Shown here: one piece after another, positions 1 to 6,666 of the stretch
Layout of the letters: every line of letters starts with the position of its first letter
How positions within the stretch are numbered: position 1 is the first letter of the stretch
Assembly: GCA_913031555.1 (NCBI GenBank)
Contig: CAJWDO010000086.1
Coordinates: 1 to 6,989 of the forward strand
DNA length: 6,989 nucleotides
Direction of reading: 5' to 3'
Origin: an uncultured Alphaproteobacteria bacterium
GTDB taxonomy: Bacteria > Pseudomonadota > Alphaproteobacteria > Puniceispirillales > Puniceispirillaceae
Made by a program: the position numbers and the translations under genes
The notes under the pieces: model-generated
Databases searched by the model: none
What the model saw: only the letters and a program-made list of their open reading frames with translations
What the model was told of the DNA's origin: nothing

Positions 1-1134
<1,134 letters not shown>

Positions 1135-1164
1135 AGATATCTCCGTTTTCGCCTGTGGCCGGAG

Positions 1165-1182
1165 CCGGCAGTCAACTGCCGG
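1165..1182 (-). promoter_or_regulatory. Perfect hairpin in the rpsA leader, just before the ribosome binding site
   Basis: Seven perfectly paired bases (CCGGCAG/CTGCCGG) enclose a four-base loop, TTGA when read on the rpsA strand. The hairpin ends 30 bases before the TTG start and about 22 bases before the GGAG. It lies outside any coding frame I accept. Known biology: E. coli S1 represses its own translation through a structured leader. That this hairpin does the same here is inference. Confidence 0.45.
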
Positions 1183-1259
1183 GCGGCCGTTCGTTCCTCA
1201 GCTGGCGATGAGGGCCGGTCAGGCTGAACATGGTTTCCGCGCGGCGTGATGCCATCGTA

Positions 1260-1298
1260 TTCCGCCTGCTGCGGAACGGGGAAACCCAAGCCGGGTTT
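1260..1298 (-). promoter_or_regulatory. Two tandem hairpins in the cmk-rpsA spacer
   Basis: Two perfect 6-bp stems with 5-base loops lie 5 bases apart: TTCCGC/GCGGAA at 1260-1276 and AAACCC/GGGTTT at 1282-1298. On the rpsA strand the AAACCC/GGGTTT hairpin comes first and is followed by CCCC, so it lacks the U-run of an intrinsic terminator in that direction. On the plus strand it is followed by only two further T residues. I read these as elements of the rpsA leader fold rather than as terminators, but their role is unproven. Confidence 0.3.
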
Positions 1299-1350
1299 TT
1301 GGTGGCGAATGGTTGGTTTGCCGCCAGCGTTTCCTGTTTCACAAAATGAA

Positions 1351-1376
1351 GGGTCGGCCGTTCAGTCTGCCGGCCC
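1351..1376 (-). terminator. Possible weak terminator after cmk
   Basis: A GC-rich hairpin begins 7 bases after the cmk stop. On the minus strand GGGCCGGC faces GCCGACCC across a 10-base loop with one C-A mismatch, and is followed by the T-rich stretch TTCATTTTGTG. The placement fits a terminator or attenuator between cmk and rpsA. The broken T-run means it would probably leak, and it could equally be the first element of the rpsA leader. Confidence 0.35.
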
Positions 1377-1382
1377 TCCGGT

Positions 1383-2024
1383 TCATTGTTTCCGCTGATG
1401 TTCGATATGGTTGACGGCCGCGGCGAAAACGCTGTCGGCATCAAGCCTTGTCGTATCGATGATCAACGCGCCGTCCGCCGCCTTCAAAGGCGCCGTGTTA
1501 CGCTCCCGGTCACGCCGGTCCCGATCACTCATATCCTCGAGAACGTCGCGGAACATAACGGATTGCCCTGCATCTTGCAACTCCCGGGTGCGCCGCCCTG
1601 CGCGTTCCTCGAGATCGGCGTCGATGAAGAATTTGAAATCGGCGTCGGGAAGGATCACGCTGCCGATATCACGGCCGTCGAGAATGGCGCCGGCATGGCC
1701 CGGCCTGTTACCTGCAAACTGGCGTTGAAAGGCGACGAAATTCTGTCTGACCATAGGCATGGCGGCGACGACAGATGCCATGCCGGCAACCTCATCGGTT
1801 CGAATGGCCGGGGTGCCGGCCATCGACAGATCAATATCCCGAATGGCAGCCGCCGCCAGTGGTTCTTCAATTTTTTCAGGTAGATATCCAGATTTCAGAA
1901 GATGCAGCGCCAGGCAGCGATAGAGTGATCCCGTATCGAGATGCGCCAGATTGAAATGTGCTGCAAGTCGTTTGGCAAGCGTTCCCTTGCCGCTGGCGGC
2001 AGACCCGTCGACCGCAATGATCAT
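1383..2024 (-). CDS. cmk: Cytidylate kinase
   Basis: Cytidylate kinase phosphorylates CMP and dCMP with ATP in the cytoplasm, feeding pyrimidine nucleotide salvage. The 213-residue product is of normal length for short-type bacterial CMK (E. coli 227). It begins MIIAVDGSAASGKGT, with the P-loop GSAASGKGT at residues 7-15, then DTGSLYR (30-36) as in other CMKs. DGRDIGSVI (116-124) is the conserved CMP-binding segment, and the arginine-rich lid DRDRRDRERNTAPLK lies at 167-181. ATG at 2024 is chosen because the P-loop fold starts at once after it. A longer frame to 2108 would only add residues overlapping aroA. The ATG overlaps the aroA TGA as ATGA, so the two are probably translationally coupled, with an AGG about seven bases upstream. 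Downstream lie a hairpin and rpsA. Confidence 0.97.
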   Translation of the reverse strand: MIIAVDGSAASGKGTLAKRLAAHFNLAHLDTGSLYRCLALHLLKSGYLPEKIEEPLAAAAIRDIDLSMAGTPAIRTDEVAGMASVVAAMPMVRQNFVAFQRQFAGNRPGHAGAILDGRDIGSVILPDADFKFFIDADLEERAGRRTRELQDAGQSVMFRDVLEDMSDRDRRDRERNTAPLKAADGALIIDTTRLDADSVFAAAVNHIEHQRKQ

Positions 2025-3460
2025 GAAAGCCTGCCAATGCGAAGCGCCGCGCCGCGCTGATTCATGCTGTCGGCAAATCCGGGAAAGCTTGTGTTGATGG
2101 TGCCGCATCCGCTTACGGTGATTGGCGCATCCGATATCATACCAAGTGTCAGGAAGGACATGGCGATCCGGTGGTCATATTGCGAATCGATGGTGATGCC
2201 GCCCGGGATCGTGCCGCCGGTCACGGTCATGCTGTCCTCATCATAGGTGACCTCGCCCCCGGCGGCAGCGATTCCGTCGGCGACAACGGCGATCCGGTCG
2301 GTTTCCTTGACCCGCAATTCCTCAACGCCAAGCATGCGGGTAACGCCGTCCGCCTTCGTCGCAGCAATGGCGAGGATCGGGTATTCGTCGATCATTGAGG
2401 CGGCCCGTGCCGGCGGCACGTCGATGCCATGAAGTTGACTGTGGCGCACGCGCAGATCGGCAACAGCCTCGCCGCCCTCGACGCGTTGATTGGTGATCTC
2501 GATATCGCCGCCCATATCGCGCAAGGTCTGGATCAGCCCGGTGCGAAGCGGGTTCATGCCGACAGTCGGAATTGTCAGATCGCTACCCTCGGTGATCAGC
2601 GCCGCCACCATCGGGAAGGCGGCAGATGAAGGATCACGCGGCACGATGATGTCCCTCGCGATCAGGGTTGCCTCGCCCTCAAGTTCAACAATATGGGTGC
2701 CGTCAGTGTCGGTGTGCGATCGCACGGTTGCCCCGAAATGCGTGAGCATGGCCTCGGTATGGTCACGCGATGCGGTCGGCTCGCGCACAATGCTGGTGCC
2801 GCGGGCATTCAAGGCCGCCAGCAGAACAGCCGACTTGATCTGGGCCGAGGCGACCTTGCTGGTGTGATCGGCCGCCAGCGGCGTTTCGGACCCGGTGATG
2901 GTAACTGGCAGCCTGTCACCATCGCGGGCGGTGATGCTGGCGCCCATTAAGGCAAGCTGGTCGGTCACACGTGCCATCGGACGGCGGCTCAGCGACGCAT
3001 CGCCGCAGAAGGTGGCGGTCAGCGGCTGGCCGGCGACGACTCCCATCAAAAGCCGCACGCCGGTGCCACTGTTGCCAAGGTCAAGCGGGCTGGTCGGCGA
3101 GACCAGACCCGATGTGCCGACGCCGGTGACATGCCATATGCCATCATCATCACGTGTGAATTCGGCACCAAGTGCCTGCATGGCACGGCCGGTGGCCAGG
3201 ACGTCGTCACCTTCCAGAAGGCCGCTGACCTGTGTTGTACCAATGGCAAGCCCACCAAGGATCAGAGATCGATGAGATATTGATTTGTCGCCCGGAACAT
3301 CAAAGCGTCCTGACAGGCCGGAATGGTGTCCTGACTCGAGGGTTTCATGCGTTGTGAGCGAATTGTCGCTTGGCATCGGTAACGGCACTTTCTGTCCTGG
3401 CGCCGTGGCTTTGGGTGGCAATGGCGCGTGCGGGAATTTTGCTGCGCGAAGTGATAACAT
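2021..3460 (-). CDS. aroA: 3-phosphoshikimate 1-carboxyvinyltransferase (EPSP synthase)
   Basis: EPSP synthase joins phosphoenolpyruvate to shikimate 3-phosphate, the sixth step of the shikimate pathway to chorismate. In the 479-residue reading the substrate-binding GDKSISHR is at 57-64, GNSGTGVR at 129-136, SAQIK at 205-209, RDHTE at 232-236, the catalytic DEYP at 358-361, ELRVKETDR at 381-389 and DHRIAMS at 429-435. SAQxK, RDHTE and the overall order resemble the class II enzymes of the Agrobacterium CP4 type, judged from memory of that sequence. The start is uncertain. ATG at 3460 has a GGA five bases upstream, but the family is usually about 445 residues and homology begins near residue 48. 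GTG at 3388 (GGA six bases upstream) or ATG at 3376 (451 residues) are real alternatives. The stop overlaps the cmk start by ATGA, so aroA and cmk form one unit, probably transcribed from the candidate promoter near 3577-3605. Confidence 0.96.
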   Translation of the reverse strand: MLSLRAAKFPHAPLPPKATAPGQKVPLPMPSDNSLTTHETLESGHHSGLSGRFDVPGDKSISHRSLILGGLAIGTTQVSGLLEGDDVLATGRAMQALGAEFTRDDDGIWHVTGVGTSGLVSPTSPLDLGNSGTGVRLLMGVVAGQPLTATFCGDASLSRRPMARVTDQLALMGASITARDGDRLPVTITGSETPLAADHTSKVASAQIKSAVLLAALNARGTSIVREPTASRDHTEAMLTHFGATVRSHTDTDGTHIVELEGEATLIARDIIVPRDPSSAAFPMVAALITEGSDLTIPTVGMNPLRTGLIQTLRDMGGDIEITNQRVEGGEAVADLRVRHSQLHGIDVPPARAASMIDEYPILAIAATKADGVTRMLGVEELRVKETDRIAVVADGIAAAGGEVTYDEDSMTVTGGTIPGGITIDSQYDHRIAMSFLTLGMISDAPITVSGCGTINTSFPGFADSMNQRGAALRIGRLS

Positions 3461-3560
3461 TCTTGTCCGCCGCTAGGCAATGATGCGGCGATCCGGCCCT
3501 CCACAGGATGAAGTGATCGTCAAATCCCCGATTTAAATGCGTCAGGCATGAATTTTGTTT

Positions 3561-3588
3561 TTGACAGTGATGCCAAATTGTATCAAAT
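3561..3588 (+). promoter_or_regulatory. Candidate promoter for the FYDLN-type gene
   Basis: A perfect TTGACA -35 hexamer (3561-3566) is followed after 16 bases by TCAAAT (3583-3588), a four-of-six match to TATAAT. Transcription would begin near 3595, about 85 bases before the ATG at 3679. It overlaps the candidate aroA promoter on the other strand. The -10 is weak, so confidence is modest. Confidence 0.4.
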
Positions 3589-3605
3589 CGCATGAATGGT
3601 GTCTG
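3577..3605 (-). promoter_or_regulatory. Candidate promoter for aroA-cmk
   Basis: On the minus strand an extended -10 reads TGATACAAT (TACAAT at 3582-3577), with a -35-like CAGACA at 3605-3600 and a 17-base spacer. Transcription would start near 3570, giving a leader of about 110 to 195 bases depending on which aroA start is used. This is a match by eye to the sigma-70-type consensus. Confidence 0.4.
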
Positions 3606-3678
3606 TGTCGGACATCATCTTATGTGCCATTCAGCCCACCGTCGGTGACAGTGGGCAAGGCTTTGATAGGTTTTTAAT

Positions 3679-4071
3679 ATGGCGAAAGCTGAACTCGGCC
3701 TGAAGCGTACCTGCCTTTCATGCGGCATGCGCTATTATGATTTCAACAGGACACCCATCATCTGCCCCGGGTGTCAGACTGCATTTGACCCTGAACTTGT
3801 CGTTCGCAGCCGGCGGGGCCGCGCCGTGCCAAAGAGCGAGAGCAAGGCCGGCAAGGCGAACGCCTCGACAGTGGTGGACGAAGCCGCGGCTCCTGACGAT
3901 GAAGAGCCGCAGGCCGATGAGGAAAAATCGGCAACCGAAGGGTCTGAGGACGAAGACGAATTCGAGGGTGATGACATCAATGTCGATAATGACGACAGCG
4001 CCGGTCTGATCGCCAACGACCTTGATGAAGACGAAGAAATCATTCCCGGCATCCCAAAGGACGACGAATAA
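3679..4071 (+). CDS. TIGR02300/FYDLN_acid family zinc-ribbon protein with acidic tail
   Basis: This 130-residue protein matches the alphaproteobacterial family named for its FYDLN motif and acidic C-terminus. No biochemical role for the family is known to me. A probable zinc ribbon is formed by Cys12-x2-Cys15 and Cys29-x2-Cys32, and between them YYDFN (19-23) takes the place of FYDLN. A short basic stretch (about 43-60: RSRRGR, then Lys/Arg-rich) leads into residues 67-130, where 30 of 64 residues are Asp or Glu. There is no signal peptide or membrane segment, so it is probably cytoplasmic. ATG at 3679 is preceded by AGG with an 8-base spacer. It is divergent from aroA, and tRNA-Ala follows 129 bp downstream on the same strand. 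The ribbon suggests nucleic-acid or protein binding, and the tail could mimic nucleic acid, but both are inference. Confidence 0.9.
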   Translation: MAKAELGLKRTCLSCGMRYYDFNRTPIICPGCQTAFDPELVVRSRRGRAVPKSESKAGKANASTVVDEAAAPDDEEPQADEEKSATEGSEDEDEFEGDDINVDNDDSAGLIANDLDEDEEIIPGIPKDDE

Positions 4072-4099
4072 ACACCGTCCCCGACCCGACATTTTTTTC

Positions 4100-4129
4100 T
4101 TGCTCGGTCGGTGCTGGCTGGGATAGAAA
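4100..4129 (+). promoter_or_regulatory. Possible promoter for tRNA-Ala
   Basis: TTGCTC (4100-4105) and TAGAAA (4124-4129) are each four-of-six matches to -35 and -10 consensus hexamers, 18 bases apart, placing a start about 65 bases before the tRNA. No clear intrinsic terminator separates the upstream gene from the tRNA. The only repeat there is a 6-bp CCGACC/GGTCGG stem around a 19-base loop with no T-run after it. Readthrough from the upstream gene is therefore also possible. Confidence 0.25.
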
Positions 4130-4200
4130 ATGGGGCACCGGGCGCCGCCCGGAACCTATGGTTGGATCACCAGACCAACGATCGTCAGATCACATGCGAC

Positions 4201-4276
<76 letters not shown>

Positions 4277-4290
4277 ACCGCATCAAAAGA

Positions 4291-4311
4291 CCCGCCATCA
4301 GGCGGGTTTTT
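4291..4311 (+). terminator. Rho-independent terminator after tRNA-Ala
   Basis: A perfect 6-bp GC stem, CCCGCC/GGCGGG, with an ATCA loop is followed by five T residues, then GCTTTT. It lies 14 bases after the tRNA end. Read from the other strand, the same hairpin is followed by TCTTTTG and lies 30 bases past the ptsN stop. It could therefore act in both directions between these convergent units, though more weakly for ptsN. Confidence 0.85.
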
Positions 4312-4340
4312 GCTTTTCCGGACTGTCATGTCTGCCCGAA

Positions 4341-4790
4341 TCAGGCGGCGGCCAGCAAACCGATAACGGCGTTACGTAAAGCCGCTTCACTGTCGGCGGC
4401 CCGCAGGAAATGACTTGAAGCCCGCAGTTGGCGCGACGCAAGGCCAAGCGTGGCAAGATGACCGGCACCATCACGATCACTGCCAAGTACCAGCATGACA
4501 ATATCGACCGGTCTGCCATCGGGACTGTCGAATTCGACAGGCTGATCGAGCGTGGCGAGAAGCGAGCTGGTAGTCGCGGCGCCAGTGATTGTTGCATGTG
4601 GCAGTGCGATGCCATCGCCGATTGCCGTGCTGCCGAGCTTCTCGCGGTCAATGACAGAATCGAGGACGCTCCGCTCACACAGACCGGCGTGACGAGCCAC
4701 GCGTCTGCACAGGCTTTCAAGAAGCTGTTTCTTGCTTGTCACGGCATGCCGGCACAGCAGAATACCGGGCATCTGTCCCGTTTGGATCAT
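4341..4790 (-). CDS. ptsN: PTS IIA-like nitrogen regulatory protein (EIIA-Ntr)
   Basis: EIIA-Ntr is the last phosphoacceptor of the nitrogen PTS (EI-Ntr, NPr, EIIA-Ntr), a regulatory relay that transports no sugar. The 149 residues form one EIIA type-2 domain. KKQLLESL (20-27) lies in the first helix, and GDGIALPHA (58-66) carries the expected phosphorylated histidine, His65. PVEFDSPDGRPVDIVMLVLG (84-103) is the typical core strand region, and a second conserved-type histidine is His111. ATG at 4790 gives the usual distance to the KKQ motif but has only a weak GAG nine bases upstream. ATG at 4772, after GGGACAG, is an alternative six codons in. In many Proteobacteria ptsN follows rpoN and hpf, but neither is present here: lptB ends 138 bp upstream. 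A TTGACA-containing promoter candidate and a hairpin lie in that gap. Confidence 0.93.
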   Translation of the reverse strand: MIQTGQMPGILLCRHAVTSKKQLLESLCRRVARHAGLCERSVLDSVIDREKLGSTAIGDGIALPHATITGAATTSSLLATLDQPVEFDSPDGRPVDIVMLVLGSDRDGAGHLATLGLASRQLRASSHFLRAADSEAALRNAVIGLLAAA

Positions 4791-4816
4791 GAAATGTCAC
4801 TCGGAAAATCATAAAA

Positions 4817-4849
4817 GTGCGGCGTGACCGGCGCTCATTGAGACCGCAC
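4817..4849 (-). promoter_or_regulatory. Hairpin followed by a T-rich run in the ptsN leader
   Basis: On the ptsN strand GTGCGG and CCGCAC pair across a 21-base interior that itself holds a small CTC-AAT-GAG stem. The outer stem is followed at once by TTTTATGATTTT, and the ptsN ATG comes about 26 bases after the stem. The layout resembles an attenuator or a leaky intrinsic terminator between the candidate promoter and ptsN. No regulator can be named from the sequence. Confidence 0.35.
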
Positions 4850-4868
4850 CCCGTCGCGAGAAGGCGGG

Positions 4869-4897
4869 AAACTAGAAGCAACAGACGTGCCTGTCAA
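4869..4897 (-). promoter_or_regulatory. Candidate promoter for ptsN
   Basis: A perfect TTGACA (4897-4892 on the minus strand) is followed after 17 bases by TAGTTT (4874-4869), which keeps the first two and last bases of TATAAT. Transcription would start near 4862, giving a leader of about 70 bases. Its place in the short gap after lptB suggests ptsN can be transcribed apart from the lpt genes. Confidence 0.4.
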
Positions 4898-4928
4898 GGC
4901 AGCATCAGACGACTTTTGAAGGGAGGTG

Positions 4929-5714
4929 TCAGATTGAGAAGCGGTCGCCGAGATACACCTGACGCACACCCTTGTGTCCAATTACTTCGTCGGGGGTGCC
5001 TTCCATCAACACCGTGCCATCATGGATGATGTAGGCACGGTCGACGATGTCGAGGGTCTCTCGGACATTATGGTCGGTGATAAGGACGCCAAGCCCGTGC
5101 ATTTTCAACTGTGCGATCAGGTTTCTGATGTCGTTCAGCGCAATCGGATCGATGCCGGCAAGAGGTTCGTCAAGCAACAGGAATGTCGGCCGCATCGCCA
5201 GCGCACGGGCGATCTCCAGCCGTCGTCGCTCACCACCGGACAGGTTTACAGCCGATGTGTTGCGAAGATGCGCAATTGAAAATTCGGCCATCAGATCATC
5301 AAGGATGGCGTCATGGTCACCCTTGGTTCCCTCGGTCGTCTCCAATACGGCCCGAATGTTCTGCTCAACCGTCAGTCCACGGAAAATACTCGATTCCTGC
5401 GGCAGGTATCCAAGCCCGAGCCGTGCCCTCTGAAAGACCGGCAGGTCGGTGATCTCGGTGCCGTCGAACTGCACATTGCCTTCATCCGCAGGCAGCAGGC
5501 CAACCAGAATGTGGAATGTCGTCGTCTTGCCGGCCCCGTTTGGCCCCAGCAGCCCGACAGCCTCGCCGCGCTTGAGTTGCATCGAAACGTTGCGAACGAC
5601 CCGCTTGCCACTGAAGCTCTTGCCGATACCACTTGCCACCAGTCCCTCCTGGTGCGAGATCAGGCGCGGACGGTTCAGGTCGCTTGATGTCATGTCAAAT
5701 TCTGCGGTGGCCAT
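4929..5714 (-). CDS. lptB: LPS export ABC transporter ATP-binding protein LptB
   Basis: LptB is the cytoplasmic ATPase of LptB2FG, which extracts lipopolysaccharide from the inner membrane and pushes it along the LptC-LptA bridge. In the 261-residue reading the Walker A GPNGAGKT is at 57-64, the Q-loop glutamine in YLPQE is Gln106, and the ABC signature LSGGERRR is at 158-165. The Walker B FLLLDEP runs 178-184 with catalytic Glu183, the D-loop is AGIDP, and the switch histidine in TDHN is His215. The ending VYLGDRF is typical of LptB rather than other ABC ATPases. ATG at 5714 is chosen for its GAG five bases upstream and normal family length. An ATG at 5753, with AAAGGA crowded against it, would add 13 residues. 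lptA lies directly upstream, with 87 bp between its stop and this start. rpoN, often the next gene, is missing. Confidence 0.97.
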   Translation of the reverse strand: MATAEFDMTSSDLNRPRLISHQEGLVASGIGKSFSGKRVVRNVSMQLKRGEAVGLLGPNGAGKTTTFHILVGLLPADEGNVQFDGTEITDLPVFQRARLGLGYLPQESSIFRGLTVEQNIRAVLETTEGTKGDHDAILDDLMAEFSIAHLRNTSAVNLSGGERRRLEIARALAMRPTFLLLDEPLAGIDPIALNDIRNLIAQLKMHGLGVLITDHNVRETLDIVDRAYIIHDGTVLMEGTPDEVIGHKGVRQVYLGDRFSI

Positions 5715-5801
5715 AATATCTCTTTTAAAATCTGGCGACGAGACTAGCGGCATTTTCCTTTAATCTCAACGGTCAATCGCCTGTTTTTATAACAATTGAT
5801 G

Positions 5802-6602
5802 TCAGTTTGATTGCAGAACACCGCTGACCCGCCCACCGGTTCCTGTCGACAGCATGCGGCTGTTGCCGGTTTTGAGATTCATCTCGGCACGGTCACCAAG
5901 CATGCGACTGCCACCATCGATGATTTCGACATTGCCGGTGACAGTTGCGAATTCGGATCCGGCGTCATAAGTCGCGGCATCACCGGTGGCCTCGCGGCCG
6001 GTGGCGCTGGTCACCTTCACATTCCCTTCGGCGTCGATGGCTGTCAGGCTGCCATCCGCGGCGAAATAGGCATTCACCAGATTGCCGGCAAAGACGCGCC
6101 CGTTCGAATCCGTGTAGATGGCCTTGCCTATGGCGGTCATCTTCTGGGTCTCGTCATCCCTGGTATCAAGATCGACTGATGTGTCAGCCGTGATCGTGCC
6201 GCGTGACCCGGATACAACGGCCTTTGGTCCCTCAACCCGATAATCCTCTTCGGCAATCCTGTAGATGAATTTGCTGCCGCTGGCGCGCGATGTTTCGTCC
6301 TTGAAGGCAGCTTTGCCTGTCGCCGTCACGGTTTTGATATCGCGCTCCTCGCTATCGGGGTCATAGGTGGCGACAAGAATATTGCCGCGAATCACCTTGT
6401 CGCCCTGTATGGCGACAGCGTTACCCTTCGCTGTGTAGATGCCATCATTCTGGTTCCATTCCAGAATGTCATCCGCCTCGACCGTCAGTGGCGTTCCATC
6501 CTGTGCGGCAACGCCCATCGGCAAGGCGGCAAGGGCGACAAGACATATGCCGAGAAAACCGGACCGTAATTTTGGCGATGTTGCGTTCGATGTCAGAAAC
6601 AT
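5802..6602 (-). CDS. lptA: LPS transport periplasmic protein LptA (OstA-like), extended form
   Basis: LptA proteins stack into the periplasmic bridge that carries lipopolysaccharide to LptD in the outer membrane. The 266-residue product starts with a signal peptide: KLR, then a hydrophobic core (FLGICLVALAALPMG, about 16-30), with a likely cut after VAA at 33. The rest is OstA-like beta-rich sequence built from short repeats around a glycine: TAKGNA, TATGKA, VEGPKA, TAIGKA, AEGNVK and VTGNVE, with glycines at 60, 96, 125, 159, 193 and 223. VEADDILEW (41-49) and GDRAEMNLKTG (236-246) are typical OstA segments. It is longer than E. coli LptA (185 residues). ATG at 6602 is chosen for the strong AAGAGGA upstream and because the signal peptide follows. 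An ATG at 6689 would bury that signal and overlap lptC. The gap to lptC is 64 bp. Confidence 0.93.
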   Translation of the reverse strand: MFLTSNATSPKLRSGFLGICLVALAALPMGVAAQDGTPLTVEADDILEWNQNDGIYTAKGNAVAIQGDKVIRGNILVATYDPDSEERDIKTVTATGKAAFKDETSRASGSKFIYRIAEEDYRVEGPKAVVSGSRGTITADTSVDLDTRDDETQKMTAIGKAIYTDSNGRVFAGNLVNAYFAADGSLTAIDAEGNVKVTSATGREATGDAATYDAGSEFATVTGNVEIIDGGSRMLGDRAEMNLKTGNSRMLSTGTGGRVSGVLQSN

Positions 6603-6666
6603 GTCTTCCTCTTGTGATGTGATGCGTTCGGCATCTTTACGCCATGGCGCGACGACTGATGGCGGA

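Noticed and set aside
1282..1300. AAACCC/GGGTTT hairpin as an intrinsic terminator
   Set aside because: On the minus strand it is followed by CCCC, and on the plus strand no gene ends before it, so a terminator role is unsupported.
1172..1444. 90-codon minus-strand frame across the cmk-rpsA spacer
   Set aside because: It overlaps the end of cmk and the hairpins of the rpsA leader, and its composition looks non-coding. A leader peptide cannot be fully excluded.
1386..1883. 165-codon open frame on the plus strand
   Set aside because: It is antisense to cmk, has no recognisable domain, and no ribosome site convinced me.
3522..3534. Small inverted repeat AAATC-CCC-GATTT near the aroA promoter
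   Set aside because: It is only five base pairs and could arise by chance. It might be an operator half-site pair but nothing else supports that.
3345..3593. 82-codon minus-strand frame upstream of aroA
   Set aside because: It overlaps the candidate promoters and the aroA start in another frame and resembles no family I know.
3718..4092. 124-codon minus-strand frame opposite the FYDLN-type gene
   Set aside because: It mirrors the acidic Asp/Glu codons, which read as hydrophobic codons in antisense. The plus-strand frame has the cysteine pairs and family motif.
5754..5801. TATAAA-containing AT-rich stretch between lptA and lptB as a promoter
   Set aside because: No acceptable -35 lies 16-18 bases upstream of the TATAAA on the minus strand. 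lptB is most simply read from the lptC-lptA transcript.
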